From contig OY978099.1 in assembly GCA_963854735.1 (NCBI GenBank), forward strand, positions 248,001 to 312,000: a stretch of DNA of 64,000 bases. Reading direction: 5' to 3'. A program made the position numbers and the translations under genes. Below the pieces are notes generated by a model. That model did no database searches and was not told where the DNA came from. It saw nothing but the letters and a program-made list of their open reading frames with translations. Below are positions 32,779-44,568 of this stretch, one piece after another. The DNA comes from Marvania coccoides (taxonomy: Eukaryota; Chlorophyta; Trebouxiophyceae; Chlorellales; Chlorellaceae). How positions within the stretch are numbered: position 1 is the first letter of the stretch; every line of letters starts with the position of its first letter.

Positions 32779-33040
32779 GCACATTTTTCGATCCTTATTT
32801 CCTCGTCCGTTGTGCTGAACCCCATTTTGTATCAAATAGAGAGAGTGATAGCAATATTTATTGTGTGTATAATTGTGACTGAGCGCCTCCGACGAAATCC
32901 AATTCTGACCTGCATGTATTTTCAAATACGACCATACAAGTAACAGGCGTTTTTAATCTAACTCGCCCTTTGTTAGATGTAGAATAAGAGCGCAACGCAA
33001 CTTTTCCTCCTTGAAGAAAAAAGCCGTCTTTCTTTCTTGC

Positions 33041-34819
33041 TCAAAAATCTTCAATAGCATCCTCGTCTTGTGCTATCAGAATATCCAGCTCCTGCTGCTG
33101 CGGCACGGTCGCCATGACTCCCGCTCCCCCTCCTCCGGCTGGAGCAGGCGCCGCCATAATCGTTCGTCGGAACGGCTCGTGGAATCTGCACACGAGAATA
33201 TAAGAGTCGAAATTCGCTGTGGTAGTATTTCCATTGTGGACAAACAAATGCGAGGCAGGGGAAGGTAGCATCTATTTCAATATGGAAAATTAATTTAAAC
33301 ATTGGGTTTACATTATAAATACACCCCTCCCCCCCCCTATCTTTATTCTTACATTTCGTAGAGCCGCTTGGCCTTGACGGGCCCCACGCCCGTGCACGAC
33401 TTCAGCTGCGCCTCATCAGCCTGGAACATGGCCGCAATGGACCCGAACTTGTCCCCCAAGGTCTTCACGTCTGTACGATTGACGCCGCGGACGGTGGTCA
33501 ACGCTGAGGTGGCTCGCGTGACGTAGTCGCTGCCCAGGTCCTTTTGAATGAGCTCAGCCGGCTTCTTCTCGTAGCTGCACGGGTATGAGAAGTAAAAAAA
33601 TTTGAGGAAATCAGAATTTATAGACACCCCAAAAGGGAAGTTACTTTTTGAGAGGAAAGCATATTAATAAATGGCCAAAAACACTAATGTAATTGAATTG
33701 AAATTAAAGATAAAGACTCATACATCTTCAGGGTTTCCAGGTAGCGTGCGCACTCTTGGTTGGAGAACCCGCAGAGCAGCGTGAACTCGTTTCCCACCGC
33801 TGCTCGTGTCACCTGGGCAAGTGCCTCCACCGAGTCCTCAGTGTCGATGTGGACCAGCAGGACGCGCAGGCGGTACGCACGCCCAACCTCCTTCATGCGG
33901 GAGTGCACGTACTCCGGTTTCAGCAGGTGGTACCTTGAAATAAAATGAAAGGAAAAAATCGTGAAAGAACGTTCATTTTTGTTCCATTCGAAAAATGGTA
34001 TACAAGCAGGAGCAGGAAATTATACAACGCAGTGCCTTTTTAAACACACCTCAAGGACAAAAACAGCAAAGCCGTGGACTGGCCAGCCACGTAGTCAGGG
34101 ATGATGTCACCATACTGCCACCGCACATTGCGTACGTACTTCAGTACTGGATTGCCCTGCTGGCGGCGGCTGACAGTGATGACATTAGGGTCTACAGGAG
34201 GGAGCTGCTCCTGCTGTATGGGCATCTGAGGGGCTCCAGTGGGGGCGGCAATGCTTCCTTGCTGAGGCGGCAGCCTAGGCTGACAGGGGGCGGCGGAAGG
34301 GGGAGGCGGAGGACCGCCGCGCTGGGACTGCTGCCCAGCACCTGCGCTTGAAGAGGAGTAATACGGTGGGTGGGGAGGGGCTCCGTGAGCTAGATTATGC
34401 TGCCATTGCTGCTGCTGGGGAGGAGGAGGTATGTTCATTGCGGGAGCTTGAGGCTGCGGCGGGGCGTATTGCGGCCGCTGGGCTGCCATGCTGTTGCCTC
34501 CTCCGTCGAGAAAAGCAGTTGCGGCACAGGCGGAGTTAGGAGGCGGAGCGACCGCAGCACTGCAGATGGAGGAAAGATATATGATGCAAGAACAGAAACA
34601 CGTACGCGGAGTAGCATGCAGGCACCCTTACCCAGTGGCAGCGGCGACACCAGCGCCGCCAGGGCGGAACAGATTGGGCGGTGCTGTTCTGGCACGCTCA
34701 GCCTGTTGAACCTCGCGATAAGAGGGAATTGCGATCTGGCGCGCGGCAGGAGCAGGCTGCTGAGCAGCATTGGGGGGGGGCTGCCCACCTCCCTCTCCTC
34801 CCCCACCCTGATTTTGCAT
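33041..34819 (-). CDS. ERCC1: ERCC1/RAD10 DNA-repair nuclease subunit
   Basis: ERCC1 pairs with XPF to cut 5' of lesions in nucleotide excision repair and to trim crosslinks and recombination flaps in the nucleus. Five exons (34819-34632, 34559-34050, 33933-33724, 33574-33353, 33185-33041) give 424 residues. The first roughly 180 residues are Pro/Gln/Ala-rich and disordered. The XPF-like central domain begins at [20 protein letters not shown] and [14 protein letters not shown], continues through [19 protein letters not shown] and [16 protein letters not shown], and leads into the tandem helix-hairpin-helix region ([34 protein letters not shown], then FHEPFRR). A short acidic tail ends in EDAIEDF. 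As in other ERCC1 proteins, the XPF ERKx3D nuclease motif is absent. Confidence 0.93.
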
Positions 34820-35116
34820 TTTCAAAATAAGTTTGTTATCAAACAAACTTGTAACGGGTATCTGCGCCCACTCTTCAGCTTCATACTGTTAATTGTGCAA
34901 AAAATTGTATTAAAACGTTTTAAAAAGTTGAAAATAGTAATACGGGAATTTTTTTCGCCCACAAAATTTTGCAATTCTTCTTGCTTGTGCGGCCAATTTC
35001 TCGGTTGGTTGTATTTTAAAACACGCACAAGTAATATCCATACCTGCACCATGCTGCAGTGAATCGTGGAAGATGGATATTTGACAGTAGGGAGGGCCGT
35101 TGGCGAACGACTCAGG

Positions 35117-38100
35117 ATGGAAATAGCACGTGTTGATTACATATTTCAGCTCTCAGACAAGAATAGAGATGGGTGTTTGGACAAGGTACGCTCAAACACG
35201 CCCCGGCCCGTGCGGGTATTGCTCACCAAATCACTGCCGTGTTCACCCTCCTGGCCTCGAGAACCAAGCCCTGCTCCCCCTGGTTTCATTCACACCCCAT
35301 CTCAATTGACCTGCAGGACGAGTTTGCGGAGCTGGTGCGCAGCGTGAACCCAGATGTAGCTTTGAATGGAGCCCAGCTGGAGCTCATCCAGGAGGAGGTC
35401 TGGTCCTCCTTCCCCTCCTTCATCGACCAGCAGGGGCTCACTCTCGATGGCTTGAAGCAGATCTACCTGGAGGGCATCGCAGACCTCGATCAAGACTACT
35501 CAACGCTCCTTGCCGCCCACTCCGCCGCCGCTGCTGCCAATGAAGACTCCCTGTCCCCCGTGGCGGGTGTGCTGGGCATGGCTGCGCTCGCCGCCGCCAC
35601 CCCCGCTCCCATTTCCCCCGGCTCTGACATTTTTGATGCCGTGAAAACCCCGGCACCTTCTGCCGACGCTGACAACACGCTGGCCTTTGCGGTGCGCCTC
35701 CCCGGGGTGTTCAGCGAAGCGGAGCTCGACTCCACGGCCGCCAAGCGACAGCTTCTGGCCGCGCTGAAGGCAGCGCTGCCTGAGGGCACCGTCACCCGCG
35801 TGGCAGGCGTCTCAGCCACCCCGTTGGGGCTAGCAGTGGGGGTGGTTTGCCGGCTGCCGCAAGAAGCGGCTGGCGGCGAGGAGGAAGCGTACTTCAGCGC
35901 GGTGCTGAAAGCGGAGCCCGAGCAGGTGTTCCCAGCAGTAGAATTTGGTCAAGTGGAGGTGCTGTCGGCCGACCCCAAGGCGTCAATGGGCGCAGCGGCC
36001 GCTGCGGTAGCTGCTGCTGAGGCTCTGGCAGCGGCCACGCTGGCTAATGCCCCTGGAAAGGCCTCGCTGGCGCTGTCGGTGCGGCTGCCGACGGTGGACG
36101 CTACTGCGTTCAAAGACAGCATTGGTGCGGAGTTCATGGCACAGCTGCAGGCAGCGATGCCTGCGGGCACCGCAGCGCGCGCGGTTTCGGTTGCTCCCGC
36201 CTCTGGGGGTTGCCTCGTTACCGTGGCAGCAGCGGTGCCGGCGGCGGCGATGCAGCAGGCTCGGCAGCTGGTGAGCAAGCTGCGGCACGAGCCCAAGGCA
36301 GTGTTCGACGGCAAGACGTTCAAGGATGCTGCGCTGGTGGCGGCGCACCTGGGCAGCGAACGCAGCGGCGGCGGCAGCAGGGGAAGTTCCGACGGCGGCG
36401 TTGGCAGCTCCAGCTTCGCTGCTTCTTCTCGGCCCACTGTGGGGATCAGAGTGAGGCTCCCAGGGCAGTGCGCTGCGGATTTGGACGCGCCAGGCGATGT
36501 GGCAGCTGCGCTGGAACGCGCATTGCCCGAGGGCTGCTCTGTGGCTGTGCGATGCATTGAGGATTCGCCTCGGGGCGGTGCAGCGCTCGTCACGCTAGCT
36601 GCGGCGCTGCCTGCGGGTTCTGACGGCACCGCCATAGCCGCAGCCGCCGCGGGGTGCCGGGACGCGTCGCGGTGGGTGCCGCAAAGCGCGCTGCAAGCGG
36701 GAGACGGCCCTGCCGAGTGCACCGCTGTCGGATCCGGCCTGGAAGCAGGCTTTGGCGGGTTGGCTGCCGACATTGCAGCTCTGCATTTTGGATTAACCCG
36801 AGTTCCCGCTGCTGCCGCTGCTGCTAGGGATGCGCGCTCTCCTTCGGTGGTTTCTCGCCTTTTTCCTTCGGCGGACGACAATGTGTGCTCGCCCCCCCTG
36901 GCCATGCCCGCGAACAACAACGCCAGCTTCTCAGCTGCAGGCGGCGGCGGTGGGATGGCGGCGGTGGGCGCAGACGGCACCATCATGGCTGAATTCGACA
37001 CGCAGATTGCCGTTCGCGACATCGCCCAGCGCATCAAAGACCCCCTGCTGGTGCCAGCGGCAGGGGACAAAGACTCCTCGAAGCCCTCCATCAAGGTGGT
37101 GGCCTACACGGTGCCGCCTGGCGGGGACAACACCGGCAGTGGCGCTATGAGCCCAGACGGCAGCTTTTCAACAGGAGGCAAGGCGAGGGCGGGAGGGTGG
37201 CTGGCGCGGCTCAAAGGGAGGTCGCCAGCGAAGCCCCCGCCCCCGCCTGGCGCCGCTCGCGCCGGAAACAACGCGCACGGCGCGTCTGCGGCCACGCCAG
37301 ACAAGGTGGCAGCGGCGCTGCAGCGGCAGACGACGCGGCAACGGCGGGAGCGCGGTGACAGCGCCGAGGCGGCTGCCGTTGCTCTGGGCGGTGGATCTGG
37401 CGCCGGGGACGGCCTCGGTGGTTTCAACGGCGCCGCTTCTCTGGAGCGAGCACCTCGGGCATTGACTCCCTACGAGGTGCAGCAGCGGATCAACGCCAAA
37501 GAGTGGGCGGTGATGGACGCGCACATCGGGCAGATCTGCGCCCAGCTGCAGTTCTCGCTGGACGCCGCTGCCGCCGCCGGGCGCACCCCTCACCCCTGGG
37601 AGGTGTCGTCCACCCAGGACGCAGCGTCGCTACTGCCGCCGTGGGCTCGGCACGCGGCCCACATGGACATCGGCGAGAAGCTGGCGGCGCACACGCAGTA
37701 AGTTGATGGGCATATGTCTATATATATTTTTTTTGGCTGCTGCAGTTAGGCTGCTATTTCCTCACTCTTTTTTCCCATGTTGCACTCAAAAGCAGCCAAG
37801 CTTGGCTGTCATTCTGTTCTGTACAAATTAACCCCTCTTTACCTCCCCATTTATTATTTTCAGGTACGCCGCTGCAGCCCGCTCCTTTAGGGAAGCTGCA
37901 GCCGCCTGGCCCGAGGACCCCCTGGCGCGGTTCCGGCTGGGTAACGTCCACTTTGCGCAGCAGGAGTACCTTGACGCCTCCCGATCCTATTTTGATGCAC
38001 TGCAGCGCTGTGAACAAGACGACCCCCTGCTGGTCAAGGTGCACATCAACATGGGCATTTCGCTGGAGAGCGAGGGGCGCATGGAGGCGGCAGAGCGGGA

Positions 38101-39872
38101 GTACTCCAAAGCGGCGTCGCTGGCGCCCAACCACCCGCGAGCGCACAAGCTTGTGGGCTCCGCCAAGTTGGCGCTGGGCGACGCTGTGGGGGCGGTAGAG
38201 GCGCTGACGCAGGCGACAACGTGAGTTGTGCATCGCATTTTCCAGTTCTCTACCTGGTGTTGTCAAATGCATACACGCAGTGTAGTTATTACAATTTATA
38301 TATTATTCCTGCTACAACAATCAACGTGTACTCTTTTTTCTTTCAATAACGTCTTGCAGGATCAACCCCAACTTTGCCGACGCCTGGGCCGACCTGGGGT
38401 GCGCCCACGTGGCCACCGGCGACCTCAAGACCGCCCGTTCCTGCCTCAACCGCGCCCTCTTCATCGACCCAGACCACATCGAGGCTCATTTCAACTCCGG
38501 CAACATGGCGCGGCAGGGCAACGACCTGGCGGCGGCGCTGCGGCAGTACGACCGCGTGCTGGAGCTGGATCCTGAGCACTGGCGGGCGTGGCTCAATCGA
38601 GGAGTCGTCATGGCGAGGCTGCCAGGGGCCACTACCGGGGTCGGCAGAGGGGTGAGCAGGGAGGCGGCCGGGTGCTTGGCGCGTGCTGTGGAGCTCAGCG
38701 GGCACGGCGGCGCATTGGAAGAGGAGGTTGAGGTGCTGCATCGCATGATTGGGTCGGGAGCAGGGATGGTGGCGTTGGCGCAGCAGGTGGGGGTGATTGA
38801 GGAGCGGGCGAGGCGGGCCACGCTGCGTGCGATGCGCGCCGGCAACTCCGGCACTGCCTCCATGGTGACTGGCACGCGAACCGCTTCTGGCGGAGCGGCT
38901 TCCGCCAGCTTCACCGCCCCCCACGGGGCCGGCAGCATAATTAGCCCGCACAGTGGGACCAGCACCCCCGTCAGCAAGGCGCGCAGCGTGGCCAGCGTGC
39001 ACAGCGGCGGCAAGCTGTCACGCTCCACCAGCCAGCACTCGCTGGGGCTCAGTCCGTTGCCTAGGGGGGCGTCTGACGCTCGACTGGCGGGCTGGATCCC
39101 CGCTGCCATCGTGGCCCCTGCAGACTTTGGCCCTGAGGTGCGCTCCCGCCTGGAGGCAGCGTCCCTCACCCCCGAGACCGTCACCGCCAAGATCGATATT
39201 CCGCTGCTGCAAGCGCTGCAGCCGCTGAGCTGCCTCGCGCTGGAGACCGTGTGGGCAGAGGCCATGGCCGCAGAAGATACCCTCACCGAGCTGTACATTG
39301 TCGGGCCAGGCCCTCAGCGCAGTTTATCGCGAAGCTTGTCCAGGTCGGCGTCAGTTTCTGCCAGGGCGCAGAGGATCGACTCCGTGGGCTTCAAGTCGAA
39401 GATGATGCCTGCGGGGATGGCGGAGAGCATGCTGGTGTCGCTGGTGAGGGCGCACGCCCTGCCCCACTTGGCGCGTCCCGCAATGGACGCCCTGGCGCAG
39501 GTGCTGGCGCTGCTAGACGCCCAGCAGACGGGGGCTGTGGACGTGGCGCTCGTGCTGTGCGTGCTTTGTGCGCTGGTGGATGCGCCCACCCGTGAGCGGC
39601 TAGACATGACGTACCGCTTGCTGATGTGGCGGACGCGAGAGAAGCCAGGGGCTAAAGGCGACCCAGTCACGAGGAAGCACCTCATCGACCTGCTTGCGAC
39701 GCTGAAGAGCGTGTTCGAGTGCGAGCACAAGACTGACTTTTTGGCGGGGCGGCAGTTTTCGCGCGCGAGGGCCGCCGACTCTCAGTTTGTGCTGTACGAG
39801 CGGTTTGCGTCAGAGGTGCTGCGCATGTTCACTGCCTACGATGTGCTGCCGCTGCTGACCAATCCCCTGTGA
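35117..39872 (+). CDS. EF-hand and TPR protein with a triplicated internal domain
   Basis: Four exons (35117-35185, 35317-37697, 37864-38220, 38360-39872) give 1,439 residues. An EF-hand is split by intron 1: DKNRDGCLDK then DEFAELV gives the full DxNxDGxxxxxE loop. Residues of about 170-540 hold three imperfect repeats of about 110 residues, each opening with a VRLPG- or VRLPT-like strand and followed by ALPEG or AMPAG (LAFAVRLPGVFSEAELD, LALSVRLPTVDATAFKD, VGIRVRLPGQCAADLD). A long low-complexity region follows, then at least five TPR units (FRLGNVHFAQQEYLDASRSY, INMGISLESEGRMEAAEREY, ADLGCAHVATGDLKTARSCL and others). The C-terminal roughly 250 residues have a helical domain resembling the tail of Arabidopsis calcium-binding TPR proteins such as At1g05150; the EF-hand to TPR order agrees. 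Start: first in-frame ATG, because the frame upstream begins with GTG. Biochemical role unknown. Confidence 0.8.
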
Positions 39873-40425
39873 GACAACCACCGACTGTAGCATCACGGCG
39901 AGCCATATTTTCATTTTGGAGCATTATCGCATACATCTTATTCCCATAGAAACTCACACACACATTTGAGTGCTCTTAAGTGCCGCGTCTTTCTAATCTC
40001 TCTACATTTGTTTATGGTGTGTATATATTTGGGGGAAAGCTGGGGTACGCGCGATGAGTACGCATCATGCCATCATTCTGAAGGGCATATTTTCCTTTTT
40101 ATAGTAGTTTTAATTTATCATCGAGCAAGCAGAGAACACCGCCTTGCATTCTACCCCCCTTTCTTCCATTTTTCTTATTTATTGTTCTAAACTGCAAATA
40201 ACAAGGAATCCATTGCCCTTATTATTGCTTCTATACGTTTGAGAGCTTTCATGAGCTTACAATCCGAGAAGAAACTATTCATAACTGTAAGCAATGCATC
40301 ATTTCCTTTGCACAAAATCTTCCTCATATTACTCCTACCGAATTATTAATTACAACATGCACCTAAAATTGGTTGTTCTTCCGTCAAAATTACTGCATAT
40401 TTTCCATTGTCGCAACTCCTTTCCT
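39873..40425. other. convergent intergenic spacer
   Basis: AT-rich 3' flanks of the EF/TPR and AlgH-like genes. No further signal was seen. Confidence 0.55.
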
Positions 40426-41472
40426 TCAAATGCCGCTGCCGTGGTTGTGGTCTTGCTGCCCGGTTGGCCCCCTCTCCCTCACCTCCTGCTCCTGCGCCGC
40501 CGCTCCTCCCAGCCCCATTATGTCTGCCCGAAACGTCTCCTGCAATGCCTTGCTCAGCGAGCTGTACTCGCCGCCCATCAACCTTGCAACCGCATGCCAC
40601 GCCTCATCGCCGCCCTGCTGCAGCGCCACGTGCTTGGACGCCGCCGCCACAAACCACACCCCGCGCTTCACCTCCTCCTCCAGCTGCCCGGGCCCCCACC
40701 CAGCGCAGCGAGCCAAAACTTTCACTTTGTCGGGCGACGTGGCGCCGCTCGCCAATGCGGCCTTCAGCCCCTCAAACCCACCCAGAAACAGCCCAGGAAG
40801 GACCTGGATGGAGTTTTCAAGCCCAGGCATCTCGTGCAGTACGTTTATTGCCGTGGGATTTACGTCGCCACCCAGGTACAGCCGGCAGTCGTGGTATTCG
40901 GCGGGAAAAGCATCTCCTTGGGTCAACGCGCCCACCAGGTGCTCCGTGGGTTTGTTCAGGATGATGCCAGATGATCCCCGCGGGCCGTGCTCCAAGACGA
41001 GGATGACAGCGTTGTGGAAGTATACTTGGCTTTGGGTGAAAAACATTGGCGAGGACAGCAGCAGGCAGCCCGGTTCGGGGTTGGGGATGGCGTGGGCCCA
41101 AGGTGCGTCGGGGGTGGTGGCGGCGGAGGGGGCGTTGGGGGAGGAAGAAGCGATGAGCGAGGCTCTGAAGGCTCGCCAGTCGCTGTCGGGGTGGGCAACA
41201 GGGAGGGTGTCGGGGATTGAGGAACTGGGGGGGTCGCTGCCGTCGTGAGTGGCCCTAGTGGTGGGCATGCACCGAGGGGCGGGCTGTGAGGAGCGCACAT
41301 TGGTGGTCAGGGGACGCAATTTAAATCGAACAGAACCAACAACCAAGGAATTTTTGGTGAGGAGGGAAAGAAGAATGCGCTGCTCTGACCGCACCTTAGC
41401 TTTGAAACTGGCGCACGAGGGCACGGTGGGCGGGTGGATTGACCCACCGAACGTTCCGCATTTTGTTAACAT
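40426..41472 (-). CDS. AlgH/UPF0301 (DUF179) family protein, plastid-type presequence
   Basis: A single exon of 348 residues from the ATG at 41472; the frame is open to 41565 but that part looks like 5' UTR. About 100 N-terminal residues are basic and Ser/Thr-rich and probably target the protein to an organelle. The DUF179 domain follows: GCLLLSSPMFFTQSQVYFHN, AVILVLEHGPRGSSGIILNK, RLYLGGDVN, FLGGFEGLKAALASG and ARCAGWGPGQLEEEVKRG. The family is widespread in bacteria (AlgH/YqgE) and plastids; its biochemical function is not settled. The His/Gly-rich last residues (DHNHGSGI) are not typical. No neighbour gives a functional hint. Confidence 0.88.
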   Translation of the reverse strand: MLTKCGTFGGSIHPPTVPSCASFKAKVRSEQRILLSLLTKNSLVVGSVRFKLRPLTTNVRSSQPAPRCMPTTRATHDGSDPPSSSIPDTLPVAHPDSDWRAFRASLIASSSPNAPSAATTPDAPWAHAIPNPEPGCLLLSSPMFFTQSQVYFHNAVILVLEHGPRGSSGIILNKPTEHLVGALTQGDAFPAEYHDCRLYLGGDVNPTAINVLHEMPGLENSIQVLPGLFLGGFEGLKAALASGATSPDKVKVLARCAGWGPGQLEEEVKRGVWFVAAASKHVALQQGGDEAWHAVARLMGGEYSSLSKALQETFRADIMGLGGAAAQEQEVRERGPTGQQDHNHGSGI

Positions 41473-41885
41473 TTTTTTTTTGGTTTCAAAACACGGTTGC
41501 TTGCGATATCTTCTCCTTGGTGCTCCGCACGTGTCGTAACCACAGTAGAGAACATAAAAATGCATTAATAGTGTGAGAGCACTGATGACTCTCGACCGAA
41601 TGTTTATTAAAACGACTCTTTTGGGCCCTTCGTGTCAGATATATTTTGTCCAAGGAGCTAGCTCCTACTACTCCTGCACTGGAAAGCTACCCCCAGCCTA
41701 AGGCACGCCTAAACCTCAGGTGGCATGCAGTCTACTCATGAGGTTTGACAAAGCTGCCGGAAATATTTCACTCTGGCCTGGCGCCGCTAGAACGGCTTTT
41801 TATTGCATTCATATAAATCAAATCAAAATATCATCCACACACCTCATATACTAGCACTCGTCAACAAAACAACAGCCACAAACCC
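41473..41885. other. intergenic spacer with inverted repeats
   Basis: Upstream of the AlgH-like gene. It contains the 14-bp palindrome AGGAGCTAGCTCCT (41653-41666) and the hairpin AAACCTCA/TGAGGTTT (41711-41718 with 41739-41746). No coding exon was seen. Confidence 0.5.
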
Positions 41886-42703
41886 TCACGGCGAGGAGGG
41901 TGCAGCTCCACCGCCACCTCCCCCTGCCTGCTCAGGCAATGCCGCCGGCAACGCCCCTGCCGCGCCCTTCTTCGGCAGCCCCATCCAGCTGGCCACCGTG
42001 TCTGCCAGCTCCTCGATCCCTTCTCCCGCGTTCGTCACCCCCACAGTGCCCCCAATCAAGCTGGTCACCTCCGCCGCCGCCTTTGTCAGCCCCGCCAGCC
42101 CCTCTTTGGCCTGCGGCGGCAGCCCCGCCTGCTCCGCGAAGCTCCCCAGCGAGTTCCAGAAGCTCTCCGAGTTGCTGATCTGCTGCGACGTGAACTTGGC
42201 CAGATCTGGGGAAATTTTATTGAGATCCTGTTGCAGGGGGCGCACATGCTCCCCCGGCAGCGATTTGAGGGTCAGCTCCAATGCATTCCCAGCAGCGGAA
42301 GACTGCAGTACAGATGCCAGTACCGGGGTCTCATCGATGGAGTCATCCACGAACTTGAGCAGCAAGTTTCGCCCAACTGCATAACCCGAACGCACCATAG
42401 TTCGGACCTCCTCAGAGGGCGGGTTAAACTCCTGGGTGCCCTGTGCCACGTCCAGGTAGATGGGAGTGAGCTGCTCCAGCACCGGGAGTACCTGTTTGAC
42501 CACCCCTGGGCTGATGCCCTTCAGAATGTCGACCCATTGCTCCGCCTGAGAGCGCAGCGGGGAGGTAGCCAGCTGCGAGAGGATGGGGCCCAGGGCGCGG
42601 GCCGAGGGCGCGATGAATGGCGATAGGAAGGGAATTGAGTCGGTGGCGGGGCGGTTGTTAAAGCCTGTTGAAAAAAGAGAGAGGAGGGATTGATGGGAAA
42701 GAA

Positions 42704-42739
<36 letters not shown>

Positions 42740-43474
42740 ATGATATATTGAGCTCTTACTCATGAGGACGTTGCCTGCACGGGGCACCACGTAGCGCGAG
42801 CATATCAGGACCTGCATGAGGGCCCCCAGGGAGTGTCCCAGCCCGTAGGACGGCAGCATCTGTGCTGACGGGCCTAGCGCTTTGAGGCAACGACTCAGCT
42901 TGAAATAAATTTCATCAGCGGTCTTCAGGTGATCAAACCCGGTGGCGAAAGGGGTGGCAACCACCAGTGCGCCACGCGCTGCGAGCGCCTCCAGCAGCGG
43001 GCCGTATGCCAGCTGAGGGGCAGCCCCCACAAACGCCCCGCCAGTAAAATGGACAAGACAGCAGGGAGCAGCGCCATCAGTGGGGCGCAACACGAAGCAG
43101 CCCTCCATTTCCTGCCAGTCGCCGCCAGGTCCGCCCCCCAGAGTGTCGGAAATGAGGCGCTCCAGGTTGGAGAAGCCAGGAGTCGGGGCAGAAGAAGAAG
43201 AAGCGGCGCCGGAAGCATCTGCTGCTGCCGAGGCGTGGACCGCACGCTCCACGGCAAAGAGGTGGTGGCGAGCTGGTGCAAAGCCTGCGACTTTTGTAGG
43301 AAGAGGGATGGTGAGCGCACAGTGAAACAAAAGTTGATCGGATCGATCGACTTTCATGGTGTGGAAGCGAGCAGAACACGCACCGTGCCTAGCCCATTGC
43401 ATGTTCGGTAATATTTGCAGTCCACGAGGCCGCGTGGACGCCACAACGCGGTGCACATTCAACAAAAGAGACAT
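41886..43474 (-). CDS. DUF1350 family protein (alpha/beta-hydrolase-like), plastid-type
   Basis: Three exons (43474-43384, 43284-42760, 42664-41886) give 464 residues. The family blocks are CLVHFTGGAFVGAAPQLAYG, LVVATPFATGFDHLKTADEI, LGHSLGALMQVLI and SFNNRPATDSIPFLSPF, then PGVVKQVLPVLEQLTPIYLD, RNLLLKFVDDSIDET and LPGEHVRPLQQDL. GHSLG places a Ser at the nucleophile elbow of an alpha/beta-hydrolase fold, but activity has not been shown for the family as far as I know. Plant homologues are plastid proteins and the Arg-rich N-terminus here fits. The first intron (43285-43383) is 99 nt, a multiple of three without a stop, so its retention would add 33 residues. Intron 2 has an (AT)n run. Confidence 0.86.
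42712..42740. repeat. (AT)n microsatellite in a DUF1350 intron
   Basis: Alternating AT broken by one CAT, inside the second intron of the DUF1350 gene. Confidence 0.85.
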
Positions 43475-43888
43475 GTTTCGATGTGAGATTGAATATTAAT
43501 TTATTTTCCCACTCTCTCAGTTCAAATCCGCGTCACTGGGCTTTTTGATAATGTATGAAAATATATATTGGCTGATTTAAAACGGAATCGAAAGCCGCTG
43601 AACAATAAAATTAAAAAGACCATGCGGTCTCAGAAGAAGACCAGAGGAAAGGCAGAGCTCCATACCCTCCTTCCTCACCATGCATGCGACAGTTGCATGG
43701 GATGAAAACAGCTGGGATTGCAGATCTTGTTTCAGCTCAATATTAGCGCACCCTGATGTGGATGAAATAAATAAATTCACAACAAAACGCTCTGCCGCCC
43801 GTTGCCAGCTCAATGTTACAAGACAGGATTCGTTCGTTTATTAGATCAACCATTACCTTCATTTCCATCGTATTCGAGAATTTAGTCG
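43475..43888. other. intergenic spacer
   Basis: Between the DUF1350 gene start and the stop of the MGN-protein gene (both minus). AT-rich; no feature was recognised. Confidence 0.5.
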
Positions 43889-44568
43889 CTATTTCGTTAG
43901 TTTTTGCGCCACCAGTCGCCCATCCGCAGCCCTTTCCACCGCTGCCAGGTCGCAATACTGCAAAGTGCGCAACAAAACCGCTGAATCCGCGCCATAATTC
44001 TTCGCCAGCTTTTTTAGATCCGCATTTTTGTTTAACCTGCGCGTAAGCAATCATATTTCATCTTTCCATTGAAATGTCGACACAGGAAAATACAAGCTCA
44101 AATAATCAACCCTCTAAAAACAAAAGTCACACTCACAGCCGGTCCTCCAACATTGATCTCAACGACTGGGTGTTTATCCGCCCCACCAGCGCCGCTTCTT
44201 TCTCCTCCTGCGTGGCTTTTTTTCTCACCCCGCCTGCCCCTGGCCCCTTGGCGTCCTTATAAAGGTCCAAGGGCCGGGATTTAATGGCTCGCACCAGCTT
44301 CTGCAGGTCGTCACTGCCCTCCACCGCCGGCTTCCACTCAGCAGGGGCGGAGGCCTTGAGCTGTGCTATCCTTGCCGCCTCTGACCGGCGGAAAGAGAAA
44401 AAAAAATGCAGGAGTGAGAAAGCTTCATTGATGAAGAAGGCGACCTGGAAATCATCCGTGCCTTTTAATTTCCATACCGTTCTCCCGGATGGCCAAAGCC
44501 TGAGCGGCTTTGGCGGGATCCACGGGTCGCTTCGCAACTCGAGCACCTCGCCCTAAAATATTCCCCAT
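43889..44568 (-). CDS. small MGN-protein, possibly an NDUFAF4-like complex I assembly factor
   Basis: Three exons (44568-44478, 44380-44137, 44036-43889) give 160 residues. The start MGNILGRGARVAKRP combines a possible N-myristoylation glycine with a basic stretch. The rest is charged and helical (EAARIAQLKASAPAEWKPA, LVRAIKSRPLDLYKDA, ALVGRINTQSLRSMLED), ending in a block like a helix-turn-helix (LNKNADLKKLAKNYGADSAV, then LRTLQYCDLAAV). The order (MG start, charged middle, C-terminal block where a residue string ending in Y-G leads to a leucine-rich helix) recalls the mitochondrial complex I assembly factor NDUFAF4/UPF0240, but the match is weak by eye. Splice phases are consistent (GTATGG and GTGAGT donors). 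Confidence 0.6.

Noticed and set aside
35949..37094. Long minus-strand frame of 381 codons opposite the EF/TPR gene
   Set aside because: It has Ala/Ser/Pro composition typical of an antisense shadow, and the plus strand has a clear multi-domain gene.
38486..39298. Minus-strand frame of 270 codons opposite the TPR region
   Set aside because: Antisense shadow of a confirmed exon.
42521..42760. Continuous DUF1350 frame through the AT repeat
   Set aside because: A donor A|GTAAGA at 42759 and acceptor CAACAG at 42665 flank it, and the joined sequence restores the family block SFNNRPATDS.
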